Shown here one piece after another: positions 13,401-25,065 of a stretch of 29,655 nt of DNA. Source of the stretch: Lingula anatina (lineage: Eukaryota; Brachiopoda; Lingulata; Lingulida; Lingulidae); assembly GCF_001039355.2 (NCBI RefSeq), contig NW_019775507.1:16473-46127 (forward strand), in the 5' to 3' direction. Under the pieces are notes generated by a model. It searched no databases, was not told the DNA's origin, and worked only from the letters and a program-made list of their open reading frames with translations. The translations under genes were made by a program, and so were the position numbers. Numbering within the stretch: position 1 is the stretch's first letter; every line of letters begins with the position of its first letter.

Positions 13401-16400
13401 ACCATTTTGATTTGAACTTTTAAGTATCCAACTAGCACAATTTCAAAAGGAAAGATGTTGTTAATCCCTAGGAAGTATTTATGGAATATAAACAACAAAA
13501 AAAATTATTGTAAAAAGTTAATAACACAAAAAGGTGGAATTTGTGATTTTTTTTTAATTTGCAAAAGAACACTAACAATTTAATTCATTATTATTCTAAA
13601 TTTAATTTTTCCAGATGCATATTTTAAATCATATTTGATTAATTTTCAAGTCCTTGTATTTTTTAACAGACATATGGGAGGCTACCCTGTTCCTCATATG
13701 TGGCTGAAAGATGCTGTGTCACATGTTGGTCCAGGATTTAGAGGTACTTGGGCCGGGAGGTAGGTAGTGATAGAAGAGTGTAAGAACTGGTATACTGATA
13801 TATAAACAAAATCATTGGTGAAGACTGTAATATCATTTATAGTGCAATATACTTCAGGAGTCTCGATCCCTTGCTTGTACAGTCGCATACATGTGGTCAT
13901 GAGACATATCGTCATCACTCAGTTCAGTTTAATTTCTTCCTCTCCTTCCATATTAGCAACTATTAATACATGGACTAAGAAAGAATGAAAAAAAGGGTTT
14001 TAATTCAAGGATAAAATAATAGTCTTTTCCTCTTCTCCACAGTTGGCGGCTCATATTCAGAATATTTCAGATTGTAAAGAATGTTAGTAGCAGTGGCAAA
14101 AAGGCAAGAACATTGAATAGAATAGTATTAGTATGTATTTTTTCGAAAGATTGAAGTAAATCAATTCAAGAAGAGAATCATCTTTTTCTCACATTCATTT
14201 GTAAGATAGTTTTGAAGAGATTTCAATCATTTTAATGGTATTTTTGTGTAATTTCAGCCATGTTCATCTGAATGTCAGAGATAAGAGGAAGGAAGACAGC
14301 AAGCTGTATGCTGTTGTTGGGAAAATACGTGGAAGCATAGAGCCAGGTAATGCAAGAAGCATAAGTCTGCAATATTAAACACCTATCTGATGCAATTGAC
14401 TCATTGGTTTTTGGTTGGAGTAGTAAAAAATTTGAACGTTTCAAAGCTACTAGTCCCACTTTAATATAAAAATTCTTAGAAAGAGTTTCTTCAGATAAGT
14501 TTATGCTCTTATAAAGCAATAATTTTGAAAGACTGAAACAGTTTAATTTAAGACAAAAGTGAAAAATCAAATCACCTCTTGATAGTTTTAAACTGAGCAG
14601 TCTCATGCAGATGCATCGATTGTGTCAAATTTCATGAAATTAATCCATGCCAGATACCTACAGTGACAGAAACCAAAATATCAGAGCTAAGTTTCCCATT
14701 CAGATCAATATGTTCTGCTATATGCCCACCAGCATGTGGTAAATGTCAGCCTACCCTATGGATCTACCATGCTGACTGAGCTTGCCAGAATCTATGGAAA
14801 AGTGATGCAGTCAGGTAAAGTGGATTTTTTCTCTCTTCCCCCCCCCCCCCCCTTCCTTGTTAATGAATTGGAATAAAGACAAATCAGTCCTGCTTGAATT
14901 AATTACATGTTCCACATTGGGAAGCATGTTAACAGTGTCAGAGTTCAATTAAATGCATGTACCAGTAGTGATATTAGTTTACTAGTGTAACCAGAGGTAT
15001 CAGATGACATAGATATTGTTCACTATACAATAATAAAGTAACATGAAGTAATAATGTGTAATGGTACTAAATCTACAAAAACTACGTCAGTGCTACCAAT
15101 CAACTGATCAGAAAATATGGATTGAATAGTTACATTTATGTATAATGGGCAAAGCAGTTGGACTCCCACTCCTCCAAAACAAAACCAGGGTACAGTTTCC
15201 TAAAAATTCTTTTAAGCACCCTAGTCTAAATTTCAATTATCTGATACATAAACAAGGTAATATTTCCAAAATGTTATCATATAAAATATGACAGGTTGGC
15301 GCCCAAGGAGAACACTGTTGTTCTGCTTGTTTAACAATGGCACTGGAGAAGAAATGGAATCTGTCTTGGTGAGTCTTGTAGATGTATCTTTCTGTATCTG
15401 CATCAGTTTGTCATTTAAAGCGGGTCTTACTTAAAACACATCAAAATCGCGTTGTTCTGTATGGAGGACATGATCTAGGCAAAATTGGCCTTTAGGGCTA
15501 ATAGTAAATAAAAAAGAAAAATAATATGAAAACAAGGCCTCATAATGAAAATGAATAATCTGCTTTAATTTTCATGAATAGAAAGAGAAAAGGAAAATTA
15601 AAATAGATTATTAATCTCTCTCTCATTATTACAATTCATAACTTTTTGACAACAAAATTTACATAATGTTGAATACTAAGGTATACTCAGTTATGTAGCA
15701 TCTGTGTTTACTTGAAATTGTCGATTTTTATTTAGGGAAGACTGGGCTTACAGCAGGAGAACATTGTAGCTGTGGTGAACTGCAACTTTCCACAGCAAGG
15801 TAAACTATTTCATTAATTCATATATCTATTCATCCATTCATTCCATCAGTCAGTCAGTCACATTTTGTGTTTATGTATGTACATTAATTAATTTTTTTTT
15901 GTTAATTTATTTAAATGGTTACATTTTTTAACAAAGTAATACAAAAATGCAGATTCCTAAAAAAATATTAACATCAAACAACACAGTCTTTATAAAGATT
16001 TCCAAGTTTTGTTTTCAGAATACTAAATCTGTTTAATGGGGGATAATTGAGAAATTTACAGATACTACATTTTTAGTGTGTTTTTGTTTCAGTGTGTATC
16101 AATGGCAATAAGGTTATAAAACCCTTTATCAAGTCCTTTAAAAAATTCATCACAATTTTTGAAAAAAGGAGATATGATATGATTATAGTCATATAATGAT
16201 TTTCTATAGACAGCATTCATCAGTGGGTATAATTACCCAGTAGTTCCTTTTTTTCTGACTTTTTTTATAGGTTACAACAACACAAAGGAACAGTTGTATG
16301 CCTCAGCTTATCCCATGTATAGGAGCACACTGCTCGAAGCAAGCCAGGACATGGGACATCCACCAGTCACCATTTCCCCATGCAGGCACCAGGCCAGCAG

Positions 16401-18356
16401 GAGTCAACACATTGACATCAGGCGTGTAGCCCAACTGTGGTATGGGGATGAGGTATGATAGCATGACTGGTAAAGTTTACATTACAGTGTTTTCATTAAA
16501 TGCTGGGATTTCATTTTAAATTAGACAAAATATTTTTTAGAATGATACATAATATTATCCTAGGATTGATCCAACATAAGGATCCTAGTATATATTATTT
16601 AAGCGGATGATAGAGGTGAATTACCAGTTATCTCTAAAACAGAGGATGGCAGTGTAAAGGGTACTGTGTTAAACTAAAATTGAAGTTAACTTGTTGTAAA
16701 CAAGTTGAAATAGGTACAAAAAAAAGCTACATATAGAGATTTTCCCTCTGTTGGAGTACAGCTGTTTTTTTTCACCAATAATCCCCCACCTCCTGAAACT
16801 TCATTTACTAATTTTTTTTCTATTACAGGACCAGTGCCAAGGTTGGCACTCTCCTCCAGTAAGATCTGGTGAAGAAAAATTTCAAACTCGTAATAATCAG
16901 ATGTTCCAAGAAATTGCCACAATTTATGCCAACTACAGCTGGAAGTTTGCTGACTCCATGTATCTACCATATAATGTGTCCGAATGGACTGTTGATATAC
17001 TGAATGCTGTGAGTGTGGCTGTTAACAGATACAAAAAGGACATGCAATCTACTGAATTACTAGGTAAGGAACCGAAATCAGAAACGATAAACTATGTAAT
17101 TAACCATTGTTTCTATGGCAACACAGAGACTGAGATAACTTTTTTTTGTCGTTAGCAGGAATTCACCCCCTTAACATCAGACACAGTTCAGTGCAGTGGC
17201 TCATGATATTCTTTAATTTTATCTAGATGAAGTTGAGCAGATAACTTACGAGATACATAACATGTCAGCAAGATTTGCCAGTGTATATGAGAAGTTGGAC
17301 AAACGAAAGTAAGATAGTCAGAAATGTTTCTAGTTATCAATTACAATAAGGAATGTAACATTCTTTTTCAATATTTTTTTTATTTCTTTGAGGTTGCATG
17401 CAGGCAAATTAAGATACAGAAGTTGGCAGTACTCAAATTTAAATTGCATTTACTTGGCATGAGTACATTTGTAATACAACATAAAGTTGCATTGCAATCG
17501 ATGTAAGAAGTGAAATTTCTTCACATGGAGGGGTGTGAAAATGTCAATATTTTTATATTTTCAAAAAATAAAAAAAAAACAAAACAAAACAAAAACAATA
17601 ATAATAATAATTTCTAATTTTGATTTCAGTCCTGTTGTTAGCAGAGAAGTGAATGGACGCTTGTTATTCCTGCTCTCTCTGAATGTTGACCCTGGAAACC
17701 TTACGCATACAAATGGTTGCAGGTACTCTGTAAAAGATGGATGGATAAACCGATAGATTTTAATATCTGCATGTGTTGTGAATGAATGAGTTACAAGAAT
17801 AGACTTTGTAAATTCTTGATAAAAGCTGTGAACATCCTAGCCTGTAAACGTCCTCTTTACTTGATCGGTGTATAAGTTAATGTAGTATACAACGGAAAAT
17901 GGTCCTGGTTTATTAAACTAAAAGGATAGTTTACATTTTCCAACGGATAGAAAGAGATAATTAAGAACATAATTCATTTTCTTGGTCCATGCTATTTCCA
18001 GAGACAGTCAATGTGGCAAATGAATTTAATTTTTTTAATTAATTTTTTTTTTATATTTTACTGGTACATGATCCCTAATTATTTCTAGTAGCCAGAACAA
18101 CACTACCTGTGATTGGAATGCAGTGATGTCTGAAAGCCCTAGTTTGCCAGGACTGGATGTTATAATGTGCAATTGGAATAAGGAAAAAACATCACCCAAA
18201 CCCATTGCCAGGCAATGGAGAACAATAAGGAAGTATCTGTATGAACTGAGAGGTAACTTGCTGAGTGTGGAAAATGTATTAGGTGAGCTATTGGCAGTGG
18301 AAAGGACAGCAGTAGAGTTGAGCCACAAACACACTACCCATGGACCACACAAATAG
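7667..18356 (+). CDS. M28B (GCPII/NAALADase/transferrin-receptor-like) type II membrane protein, probable pseudopeptidase, 714 aa
   Basis: Sixteen exons join without a frame break: 7667-7962, 8380-8512, 10230-10331, 11485-11613, 12856-12976, 13222-13297, 13670-13759, 14258-14346, 14704-14814, 15295-15368, 15736-15799, 16271-16452, 16829-17063, 17227-17308, 17630-17722, 18089-18356. They total 2145 nt, 714 aa plus stop, close to the ~750 aa of GCPII. ATG 7667 is the first ATG after an in-frame TAA at 7565 and has a purine at -3 and G at +4. Residues 1-31 are cytosolic (YDMF at 16-19, KK at 30-31) and 32-51 form one membrane helix. The ectodomain matches GCPII landmarks: GDLIFANFG, RGLILYP, VGPGF, VVGKIRGSIEPDQYVLL and WRPRRTLLF, then a helical dimerisation-type C-terminus. 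About eleven N-glycosylation sequons are present. Of the family's zinc ligands, one His (H354) and possibly H496 remain; the bridging Asp is L/P and the late Asp is N424, so hydrolysis is unlikely. Transferrin receptors are known inactive relatives. Its ligand is unknown. Confidence 0.88.
8513..10229. other. Long intron 2 of the M28B pseudopeptidase gene
   Basis: This is 1.7 kb of AT-rich sequence between the exon ending YQETE and the exon starting ITVQYSN. The homologous peptide in GCPII is contiguous here, so no exon is missing. I see no repeat or RNA gene in it. Confidence 0.7.
10341..10442. repeat. 42-base local duplication ending in TC/TG microsatellite
   Basis: Related segments containing AATATCTGATCCC start at 10341 and 10383. 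The second runs into a TC run (10407-10430) and a TG run (10431-10442). It lies in intron 3 of the M28B pseudopeptidase gene. Confidence 0.85.
12404..12432. repeat. 29-base near-perfect palindrome
   Basis: Arms of 14 bases (12404-12417 and 12419-12432, CAGGGAATTATATC and its complement) flank a single G at 12418. It lies in intron 4 of the M28B pseudopeptidase gene. It could be the core of a degraded inverted-repeat element; no function is evident. Confidence 0.9.
14838..14852. repeat. Poly-C tract
   Basis: Fifteen consecutive C residues follow a pyrimidine stretch, just after the exon ending at 14814. Confidence 0.95.
17563..17610. repeat. A-rich simple repeat
   Basis: A run of A, then AAAAC units, then ATA/AAT units, immediately upstream of the acceptor at 17629. 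It may be the tail of an old retroposed insertion or plain slippage. Confidence 0.8.
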
Positions 18357-18745
18357 CAGGGAAGTCATGACACTGGTGTTCAAAAGTTGATAAAGGTCTA
18401 TCGGCTTGTGTACAAGCAAAGAAATAGATGGGTATCTGGCTTAATTTACAGAATTCACTTACAAAAATTCACTCGTGTTTATATTTATTCTTCCTTAAAA
18501 ATCTTCACTCATCTTCTTTATCACATCAAAAAGCTGCCCCGCTTGTGAAATCAAATGTCTGCTTCCAGGCAATTTGCCCTCATAAATCTGGTCACAAGAC
18601 GTACAGTGCCAAATGCCATAATGTATTGGCTGTATGTCTGTATCCATTATGAACAATCAAACCCCAGATTTTTGAAACCCTGTGTTGGGAGACCATTCCT
18701 TCCTGTCTACTATTTTAATTGGAACAATAAAGTAAAAAGATCATA
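18357..18745 (+). other. 3' UTR of the M28B pseudopeptidase gene, with polyadenylation signal
   Basis: No frame continues after the TAG at 18354-18356. The first AATAAA is at 18726-18731, giving a UTR of about 390 bases. Further AATAAA hexamers occur at 19235-19240 and near 19670, so a longer UTR is possible. Confidence 0.5.
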
Positions 18746-19770
18746 AATTAAGCCAGTAAAATGGGATTGCATGGCAGATAATGTGTCCATTTACACTGTC
18801 TGTGGTGAAGTGGTGCTGTACATACACATATGGCACCTCGGCCAAACTAAGATTTTGGTCATTTCTTTCAGGACACGTAATGATGATCAATGTATAACAA
18901 CCCAGGTGTCAGAGACGGTTGGAAACTACCTGTACCATTTCTAGTAATATATGTTGTTGGGTTTCCAGTCATCTCTGTCAGATAGGGTGATACATTAAGT
19001 TTCATAGATTGTGTTTCTTGCTAATTATATTAAATTATGGTGTTTGAATTCAGTGGTGTAACTTCCACTTCTAATAAGTGCAACTGGGGATTCTTTAATG
19101 TAGAGGCAGTCAAGTATTGTAATGGTCTAAGTAAGCACATCTCTTTAGTTTTTTTTTTTTTTTCATTGAACATTTACTTTAGTTTTAGAGCTAAATTAAA
19201 ATGTAAAATTTATATAAATAATAAGACATAATTAAATAAAAATGTGATTCTTTGGACTAATATTGTCTGTATTGAAACTGGTTACCACCAACACATTAGA
19301 CAGTTACATACCCCAGGCTCTTGGTGCATCCATACATTACCAAAATGTATCATTATTTTGTATAGTTAGATTTTAGTTTGAAGACTTTTCTCAGTGATTG
19401 TATAAGTTTATTATCAGCGGCAAGCATATGTGCACTATACTTAATAATGACTATTAACAATATGCCCAACAAGGTCTACAGTTATTATTTGCTGTGTATA
19501 TAGTTTTTGATATTTTGATTATATCTTAACTAATAAACTTATTTGAATTCAATTTTTTTTCATTTTCATCCACTGCAAACCTATTTATATCATTTATTTC
19601 TTAGTATGTAAAAATATTAAATTATGTCTTTATTGTTTTCAATCCTTGATAAAGATTATGGTATGTGTAAATAAACTGATGAAGAGAAAAGTATTGTGTG
19701 GGATCAGAATGTTGTGAATAAATAGATGTATCATTTGAATATAAATATCAGACACAATGGTGCTTTATTA

Positions 19771-19920
19771 GGCCCATAGCCAGCAATTTCAGAGGGGGGG
19801 GGGGTCTTTATATGAAAAAGTGGACCTTTTACCATAAAATCCTCTTGTACCTAGGTCAAATTTTACCCAGAGTGGACCTTTTCCCTGCAAAAAGGGTAGT
19901 TCTTTCGAACCCCCTGACAA
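19771..19920. repeat. Dispersed G-rich/C-rich repeat, copy A
   Basis: It starts GGCCCATAGCCAGCA, has a long G run, two GTGGACCTTTT words, and ends TTCGAACCCCCTGACAA. The same unit is at 23991-24136 in copy B, with a shorter G run. The ends look like a degraded interspersed element; the class is uncertain. Confidence 0.5.
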
Positions 19921-20054
19921 TTAATTAAAATACAATTAATACCAATAATATTTAAATATTTCATAATTTGGATTGCATTAAGGTAGATTATGGTGTCATA
20001 TTTCTTTAACCATCAATGAGAATTTTTTCCCATTCATGAATTTCAGACCTAAGT

Positions 20055-20173
20055 CAGGGGCGGATTAAGGCCGTCTTCTGGGTCTTCTGGAAGACGGTCA
20101 GATTTTCAGATTTACATTGACGGGTATCTAATTTTTTTCTATCGGAAGATGGTCAGAAATGGATTGGTCACTG
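20055..20173. mobile_element. Degraded short inverted-repeat element, copy A
   Basis: It begins CAGGGGCGGATTAAGG, as in copy B, but the right terminal repeat is deleted. It keeps about 20 internal bases that copy B lacks. Confidence 0.5.
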
Positions 20174-20818
20174 TAAGTAATGAAATGTTATTCTTGAATG
20201 CTTGCATCTGTGCCTTTCAATCTAACCCACTCACCAACCAAGTGCTGGGTGTGATATTAAGTTTTTAACATATTTTTTAACAAATTTCAAACCACATCTT
20301 TGCCCTCACACTATAGTAATCAGAAATCTACACCAAATATTATGAAATTGCAATGGCTGAGCAAAAATAATGTAAACGGTCATTACTACATTCCTGTTCC
20401 TTGATGAATAGAACCTTTAACTAGGATTGACAGCTGAGCTTTAACCCTGGGCCCCTCCCCCTGCCCAGGGACCAAAAGCAGTTTTAAGTACATGTGTATG
20501 TCAACCTTATCAGGAGCCTAAATGCTGTGAAGGTTAGTCATCCAATGATAATTTACATAAAGTGTTTTTTATTCATATACTGAATTTGCAATATCTACTT
20601 CAGTTTCTTTAACACTGCTACTCACAATATAGTTTAGTTGACTTCTTCTCTTTATTGTTATGTTATCTGCTCAGAAGACGTTTTACCACCCTTATCAAGC
20701 ATGTTAAGAAAAGCTCTGCATATTTACAGACTGCAGGTGCTGACCAAACAAACAAACAAACTAGGAAGGTTCAGTCCTACGTGCCTGTGTTGCATTTGGA
20801 AGTTGTACCAGAGAGAAC

Positions 20819-23643
20819 ATGGCTGTGAAAGGTCGGGTTGTGTCTTTAATTGTGATTGTCACAGGGGCCGTTTGCCTTGCAATAGGGCTTGTGATCGGTT
20901 TTCTTGCTCGTCAGAATGGAGACCAAGTTTCCCAGGTAGCACGCCACTTGGTTGCTGAGGCTGATCCCAGCATAAGTGGCAAACTGATCAATGAAATAGA
21001 TGCCAATAACATCAGAGATAATCTAAGGTAAATGTGGAGTACAGGTTTGAAGTTATGGTAACTTTGTAATTTAATTGAGAGGAGTGTTACTGATGAGAAG
21101 CATCAGGCCTAGCTGTAATTAAAATTTCAAATGGAGAGTACTTTTTTATCCCCATGGCTGGCACAACTGCATGAGAAATGGCATAGAAATTAGATCAAAT
21201 TTTGATATTGAGTGGACCTTTTCCATCCAAAAGAGCTCTTCTCCCCCTCCCCAAACCTCAGGGTACCCTGCCTTTTAATAAAACAAAAATAGATTTAACT
21301 CATAACATTTTAATTATGAATTGCATCATGTACGTGCCACTGTTGTCATTAATTGAATTTCATGATTTTTATGAAGACTTATTTAGAAAAAGTGTATTTA
21401 TTGGCAAAATAGTATTTATTTTTACCTGTGGCTTAGTGTAGCACATTCTGGTATGCATAGTCTGTAAGCTCTTGTGACTTAAGATAAGAATTAGTCCTGA
21501 TGTACATAGCCTATACTTTATCATCAAATGGCATATATTTAGTAAAGGTTAGTCTTCAGTATAATTTCTGAAACTCAGGGTGTCAATGGAAACAACAGTG
21601 GGGGGTAGTCTAGTCAACAATCTCTGTATTTTGTGGTTCCTTCCAGATACCTGACCACCAAACCTCATGTTGCTGGGACTGCAGCAGACTGGGAGCAGGC
21701 AGAGTATATACGCTAACTGTGGATAGAGCAAGGTCTGGAGGCTGAGATTGTGGGTTATGATGTTCTCCTTTCGTATCCCAATATATCTAAGCCAAACATG
21801 GTGAGAAGGCTGAAAATGATTTTAATAATCAGTGTTCTTCTTGTGATACATATGGTTTTATACTGTACTTATAGATTAATGTATGTAATACCATGTAATG
21901 CAATGCAACAGTGCAATGCGGTCTTATGTTATTGATGTTACACAATAACTGTGTTATCATTTTATTGAAAATGTCCATCTAAACCTTATGGTGATGATTG
22001 ATTACTATTTTTCTCAGGTGTCTGTAGTGAACTCTACCTCTGGCAAGGTAGAGTTTGCCAGTGCTGCCACAGAGAAGATACTGAACCCAGACCAGAACCA
22101 GACGGGAGTGCTGCCACCTTTCAATGCTTTTGCTCCTGCTGGGACAGTGGAGGTGGGGTGTACATGTTGCTTTTACTGCTGCAAGTTGTCCATGCTGATT
22201 GTGGTGGTTATTTATGCTGATTGTGTTAGTTGCCCCTACTGATTGTGTTATTTCACCATGTTGATTGTATTAACTGTGCATGCTGATTGTGTTAGTTGCC
22301 CGTGCTGATTGTGTAATTTGTCCATGTTAATTGTATTAGTTGTACATGCTAATTATGTAAGTCATCCACGCTAATTGTGTTAGTTGTCAATGTTGATTGT
22401 GTTAGTTGTACATGTTGATTGTCTTTGTTGCACATGTTAATGGTGTTAGTTATGCACAACTTAAGTTGTTGTAAAATAACATTGTTCCCCAACATAGAGG
22501 AACATGCTTTGCCGTGAAGGCCATCTTTTGTGCGAAACCAAGTAAGTAAACGTGCAGAGTTTAATTACTCTCTCTTCTTAAATTGCTGAGTTTTGTATTT
22601 TAGCATGGATTTTTTACCTTGACCACTGACCATTGGGTTTGATATTTAATGTAAAGTGTTGTCTTTGAAAATCTATAAGTTTTAACTTAACAAAAGATGT
22701 AGTCATTGTCAAATGTGATAAAAGAAAAACAATATGGTGCCTCCTAAAACGTTGTTGTATTGTTTCTTTTTTTTTAAATACTTGTGGTATTATATATATC
22801 ATCTGTTTTTTAAGAGTAAAATCCAAACGGGAATTGTAAATGTCTCATTAATTCTTCAGTAGTAACACACAATCTCACATATATGTATGTATGTAACAGT
22901 CTTCATTATTTGAATCTTGAAACTTAAAACACATACATATGTAGAGAATCCATTCATGACATTTAAATGATCCCTATTAATTGTCAATCAGGGTGATTTA
23001 GTGTATGTGAACTATGGCAGAGAGCAAGACTTTGAGCAGTTGACACGAGACCTAGGAATAAATGTTACAGACAAAATTGCAATAGCAAGATATGGCAAAA
23101 TTTTTTGAGGGGACAAGGTGAGTATTCTTTACACCTTATGTTTTTGCTGGGAAAAAATTATTGCCATTGCATTTTTAATCCTATCTTTTTTTTACTTATG
23201 GACCAAAATTGAATGTCAAGTTTGAAAAAAGATAAGATTTTCTTATTACTGGTGTATTCAAATTGTGATAGGTTAATTGTTTGTATGTACACAGTTTTTG
23301 CTGGCATGTTTCAGAAATACTAAGTAAATCAAATATATTTACAACATTATGTAACAAGAAGTCCTACAGTGTAGCTAGAATAAAGATATTTTGATAAATC
23401 TGCTACAGTAATGGCAATTCTTATGGATAATCCCCTTACCATTCCCTCCAATGTTGTAGCTAAACGCAGCACACAAATTTGGGGCCAAGGGGCTGATACT
23501 GTATTCTGACCCAGCAGACTATGCCATCAGTGGAGTGGATGAGGTGTATCCAGACTCATGGTGGTTACCAGGGACAGGGGCACAGAGAGGCAATGTAGTC
23601 ATGACAAAAGGTGACCAGTTGACACAGGGCTACCCGGCTACAG
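20819..23643 (+). pseudogene. GCPII/NAALADase-like gene, first copy of 5' half, with two nonsense codons
   Basis: Exons 20819-21027, 21647-21800, 22018-22152, 22992-23117 and 23460-23643 match, nearly base for base, the first five exons at 25066-27923. Two codons are broken by single-base changes: TAA at 21714-21716 (AAA, Lys, in the other copy) and TGA at 23106-23108 (CGA, Arg, in the other copy). A few conservative residue changes also occur (His/Gln, Thr/Ser, Ala/Val, Asn/Lys, Glu/Lys). All splice sites are intact. The copy ends in a GT/G-run 33 bases past its exon 5 donor, at the single N at 23677, so exons 6 onward are missing. The likeliest reading is an alternative haplotype or an error-bearing contig end of one gene, not a separate locus. 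If the stops are real it is a null allele encoding only about 93 residues. Confidence 0.75.
22191..22454. repeat. 22-base minisatellite, 12 units, copy A
   Basis: Twelve units of about CATGYTGATTGTGTTAGTTG plus two bases run in register with no indel, each unit carrying a few substitutions. It lies in intron 3 of the GCPII-like gene, 38 bases after the donor. Confidence 0.95.
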
Positions 23644-23650
23644 GTCAGAT

Positions 23651-23676
23651 GTGTGTGTGTGTGTGTGTGGGGGGTG
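23651..23676. repeat. GT microsatellite and G-run at contig end
   Basis: About nine GT units are followed by a G-run and then the N. This matches the start of the GT/G tract at 27931-27962, and sequence continuity is lost here. Confidence 0.9.
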
Positions 23677-23677
23677 N
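23677..23677. other. Single N: contig join / sequence gap
   Basis: This is the only ambiguous base in the window. It sits at the end of a GT-repeat plus G-run and just before sequence that restarts the 4.2 kb duplicated block. It probably marks a join between two contigs rather than one unread base. Confidence 0.85.
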
Positions 23678-23990
23678 CAATATGCCCAACAAGGTCTACA
23701 GTTATTATTTGCTGTGTATATAGTTTTTGATATTTTGATTATATCTTAACTAATAAACTTATTTGAATTCAATTTTTTTTCATTTTCATCCACTGCAAAC
23801 CTATTTGTATCATTTATTTCTTAGTATGTAAAAATATTAAATTATGTCTTTATTGTTTTCAATCCTTGATAAAGATTATGGTATGTGTAAATAAACTGAT
23901 GAAGAGAAAAGTATTGTGTGGGATCAGAATGTTGTGAATAAATAGATGTATCATTTGAATATAAATATCAGACACAATGGTGCTTTATTA

Positions 23991-24136
23991 GGCCCATAGC
24001 CAGCAATTTCAGAGGGGGGGTCTTTATATGAAAAAGTGGACCTTTTACCATAAAATCCTCTTGTACCTAGGTCAAATTTTACCCAGAGTGGACCTTTTCC
24101 CTGCAAAAAGGGTAGTTCTTTCGAACCCCCTGACAA
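23991..24136. repeat. Dispersed G-rich/C-rich repeat, copy B
   Basis: This is the counterpart of 19771-19920, inside the second duplicated block. It differs mainly in G-run length. Confidence 0.5.
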
Positions 24137-24270
24137 TTAATTAAAATACAATTAATACCAATAATATTTAAATATTTCATAATTTGGATTGCAATAAGGT
24201 AGATTATGGTGTCATATTTCTTTAACCATCAATGAGAATTTTTTCCCATTCATGAAATTCAGACCTAAGT

Positions 24271-24420
24271 CAGGGGCGGATTAAGGCCGTCTTCTGGGTC
24301 TTCTGGAATCTACATTGACGGGTATCTAATTTTTTCTATCGGAAGATGGTCAGAAATGGAGGATGGATCAACAAAGATAATTTGGAAGACCGTCAGAAAC
24401 TATCTCTGGATCCGCCACTG
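24271..24420. mobile_element. 150-base MITE-like element with CAGKGGCGGAT termini
   Basis: The left end CAGGGGCGGAT and the right end ATCCGCCACTG are inverted copies with one mismatch. TAAGT flanks both sides and may be a target duplication. The element is too short to encode a transposase. Similar termini are known from DNA transposons, but superfamily assignment is not possible by eye. Confidence 0.6.
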
Positions 24421-25065
24421 TAAGTAATGAAATGTTATTCTTGAATGCTTGCATCTGTGCCTTTCAATCTAACCCACTCACCAACCAAGTGCTGGGTGTG
24501 ATATTAAGTTTTTAACATATTTTTTAACAAATTTAAAACCACATCTTTGCCCTCACACTATAGTAATCAGAAATCTACACCAAATATTATGAAATTGCAA
24601 TGGCTGAGCAAAAATAATGTAAACGGTCATTACTACATTCCTGTTCCTTGATGAATAGAACCTTTAACTAGGATTGACAGCTGAGCTTTAACCCTGGGCC
24701 CCTCCCCCTGCCCAGGGACCAAAAGCAGTTTTAAGTACATGTGTATGTCAACCTTATCAGGAGCCTAAATGCTGTGAAGGTTAGTCATCCAATGATAATT
24801 TACATAAAGTGTTTTTTATTCATATACTGAATTTGCAATATCTACTTCAGTTTCTTTAACACTGCTACTCACAATATAGTTTAGTTGACTTCTTCTCTTT
24901 ATTGTTATGTTATCTGCTCAGAAGATGTTTTATCACCCTTATCAAGCATGTTAAGAAAAGCTCTGCATATTTACAGACTGCAGGTGCTGACCAAACAAAC
25001 AAACAAACTAGGAAGGTTCAGTCCTACGTGCCTGTGTTGCATTTGGAAGTTGTACCAGAGAGAAC

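Larger units (their letters stand above)
18746..20818. other. Intergenic region between the two M28B paralogs
   Basis: This is non-coding in all frames. The right part, from 19458, belongs to the duplicated block. It carries a G-rich dispersed repeat (19771-19920), a degraded inverted-repeat element (20055-20173) and the promoter/5' UTR of the GCPII-like gene. No core promoter motif could be assigned with confidence. Confidence 0.55.
19458..23676. repeat. 4.2 kb direct duplication, copy A
   Basis: From 19458 this stretch runs colinear with 23678 onward and contains exons 1-5 of the GCPII-like gene and all introns between. The offset starts at 4220 and drifts with small indels (4247 at the start codon, 4241 at exon 3, 4280 at exon 5). 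Sequence left of 19458 (the 3' region of the upstream paralog) is not found in the second copy. Sequence right of 27943 is not found in this one. That end-overlap pattern is what two contigs with overlapping ends give. Confidence 0.93.

Noticed and set aside
13145-14606. Antisense frames of 74-124 residues
   Set aside because: They run across exons and introns of the + strand gene and show no family motif; they are chance open frames in AT-rich DNA.
19890-19915. TTCGAACCCC resembling a tRNA B box
   Set aside because: No A box at the right distance and no cloverleaf; it is part of a dispersed repeat.
20638-20958. 106-residue frame overlapping the start of the GCPII-like gene (also at 24885)
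   Set aside because: It is a shifted frame over the 5' UTR and exon 1; the signal-anchor frame from 20819/25066 matches the family.
22191-22454. Regular repeat resembling a CRISPR array
   Set aside because: Units are contiguous with no unique spacers, inside an intron of an animal gene.
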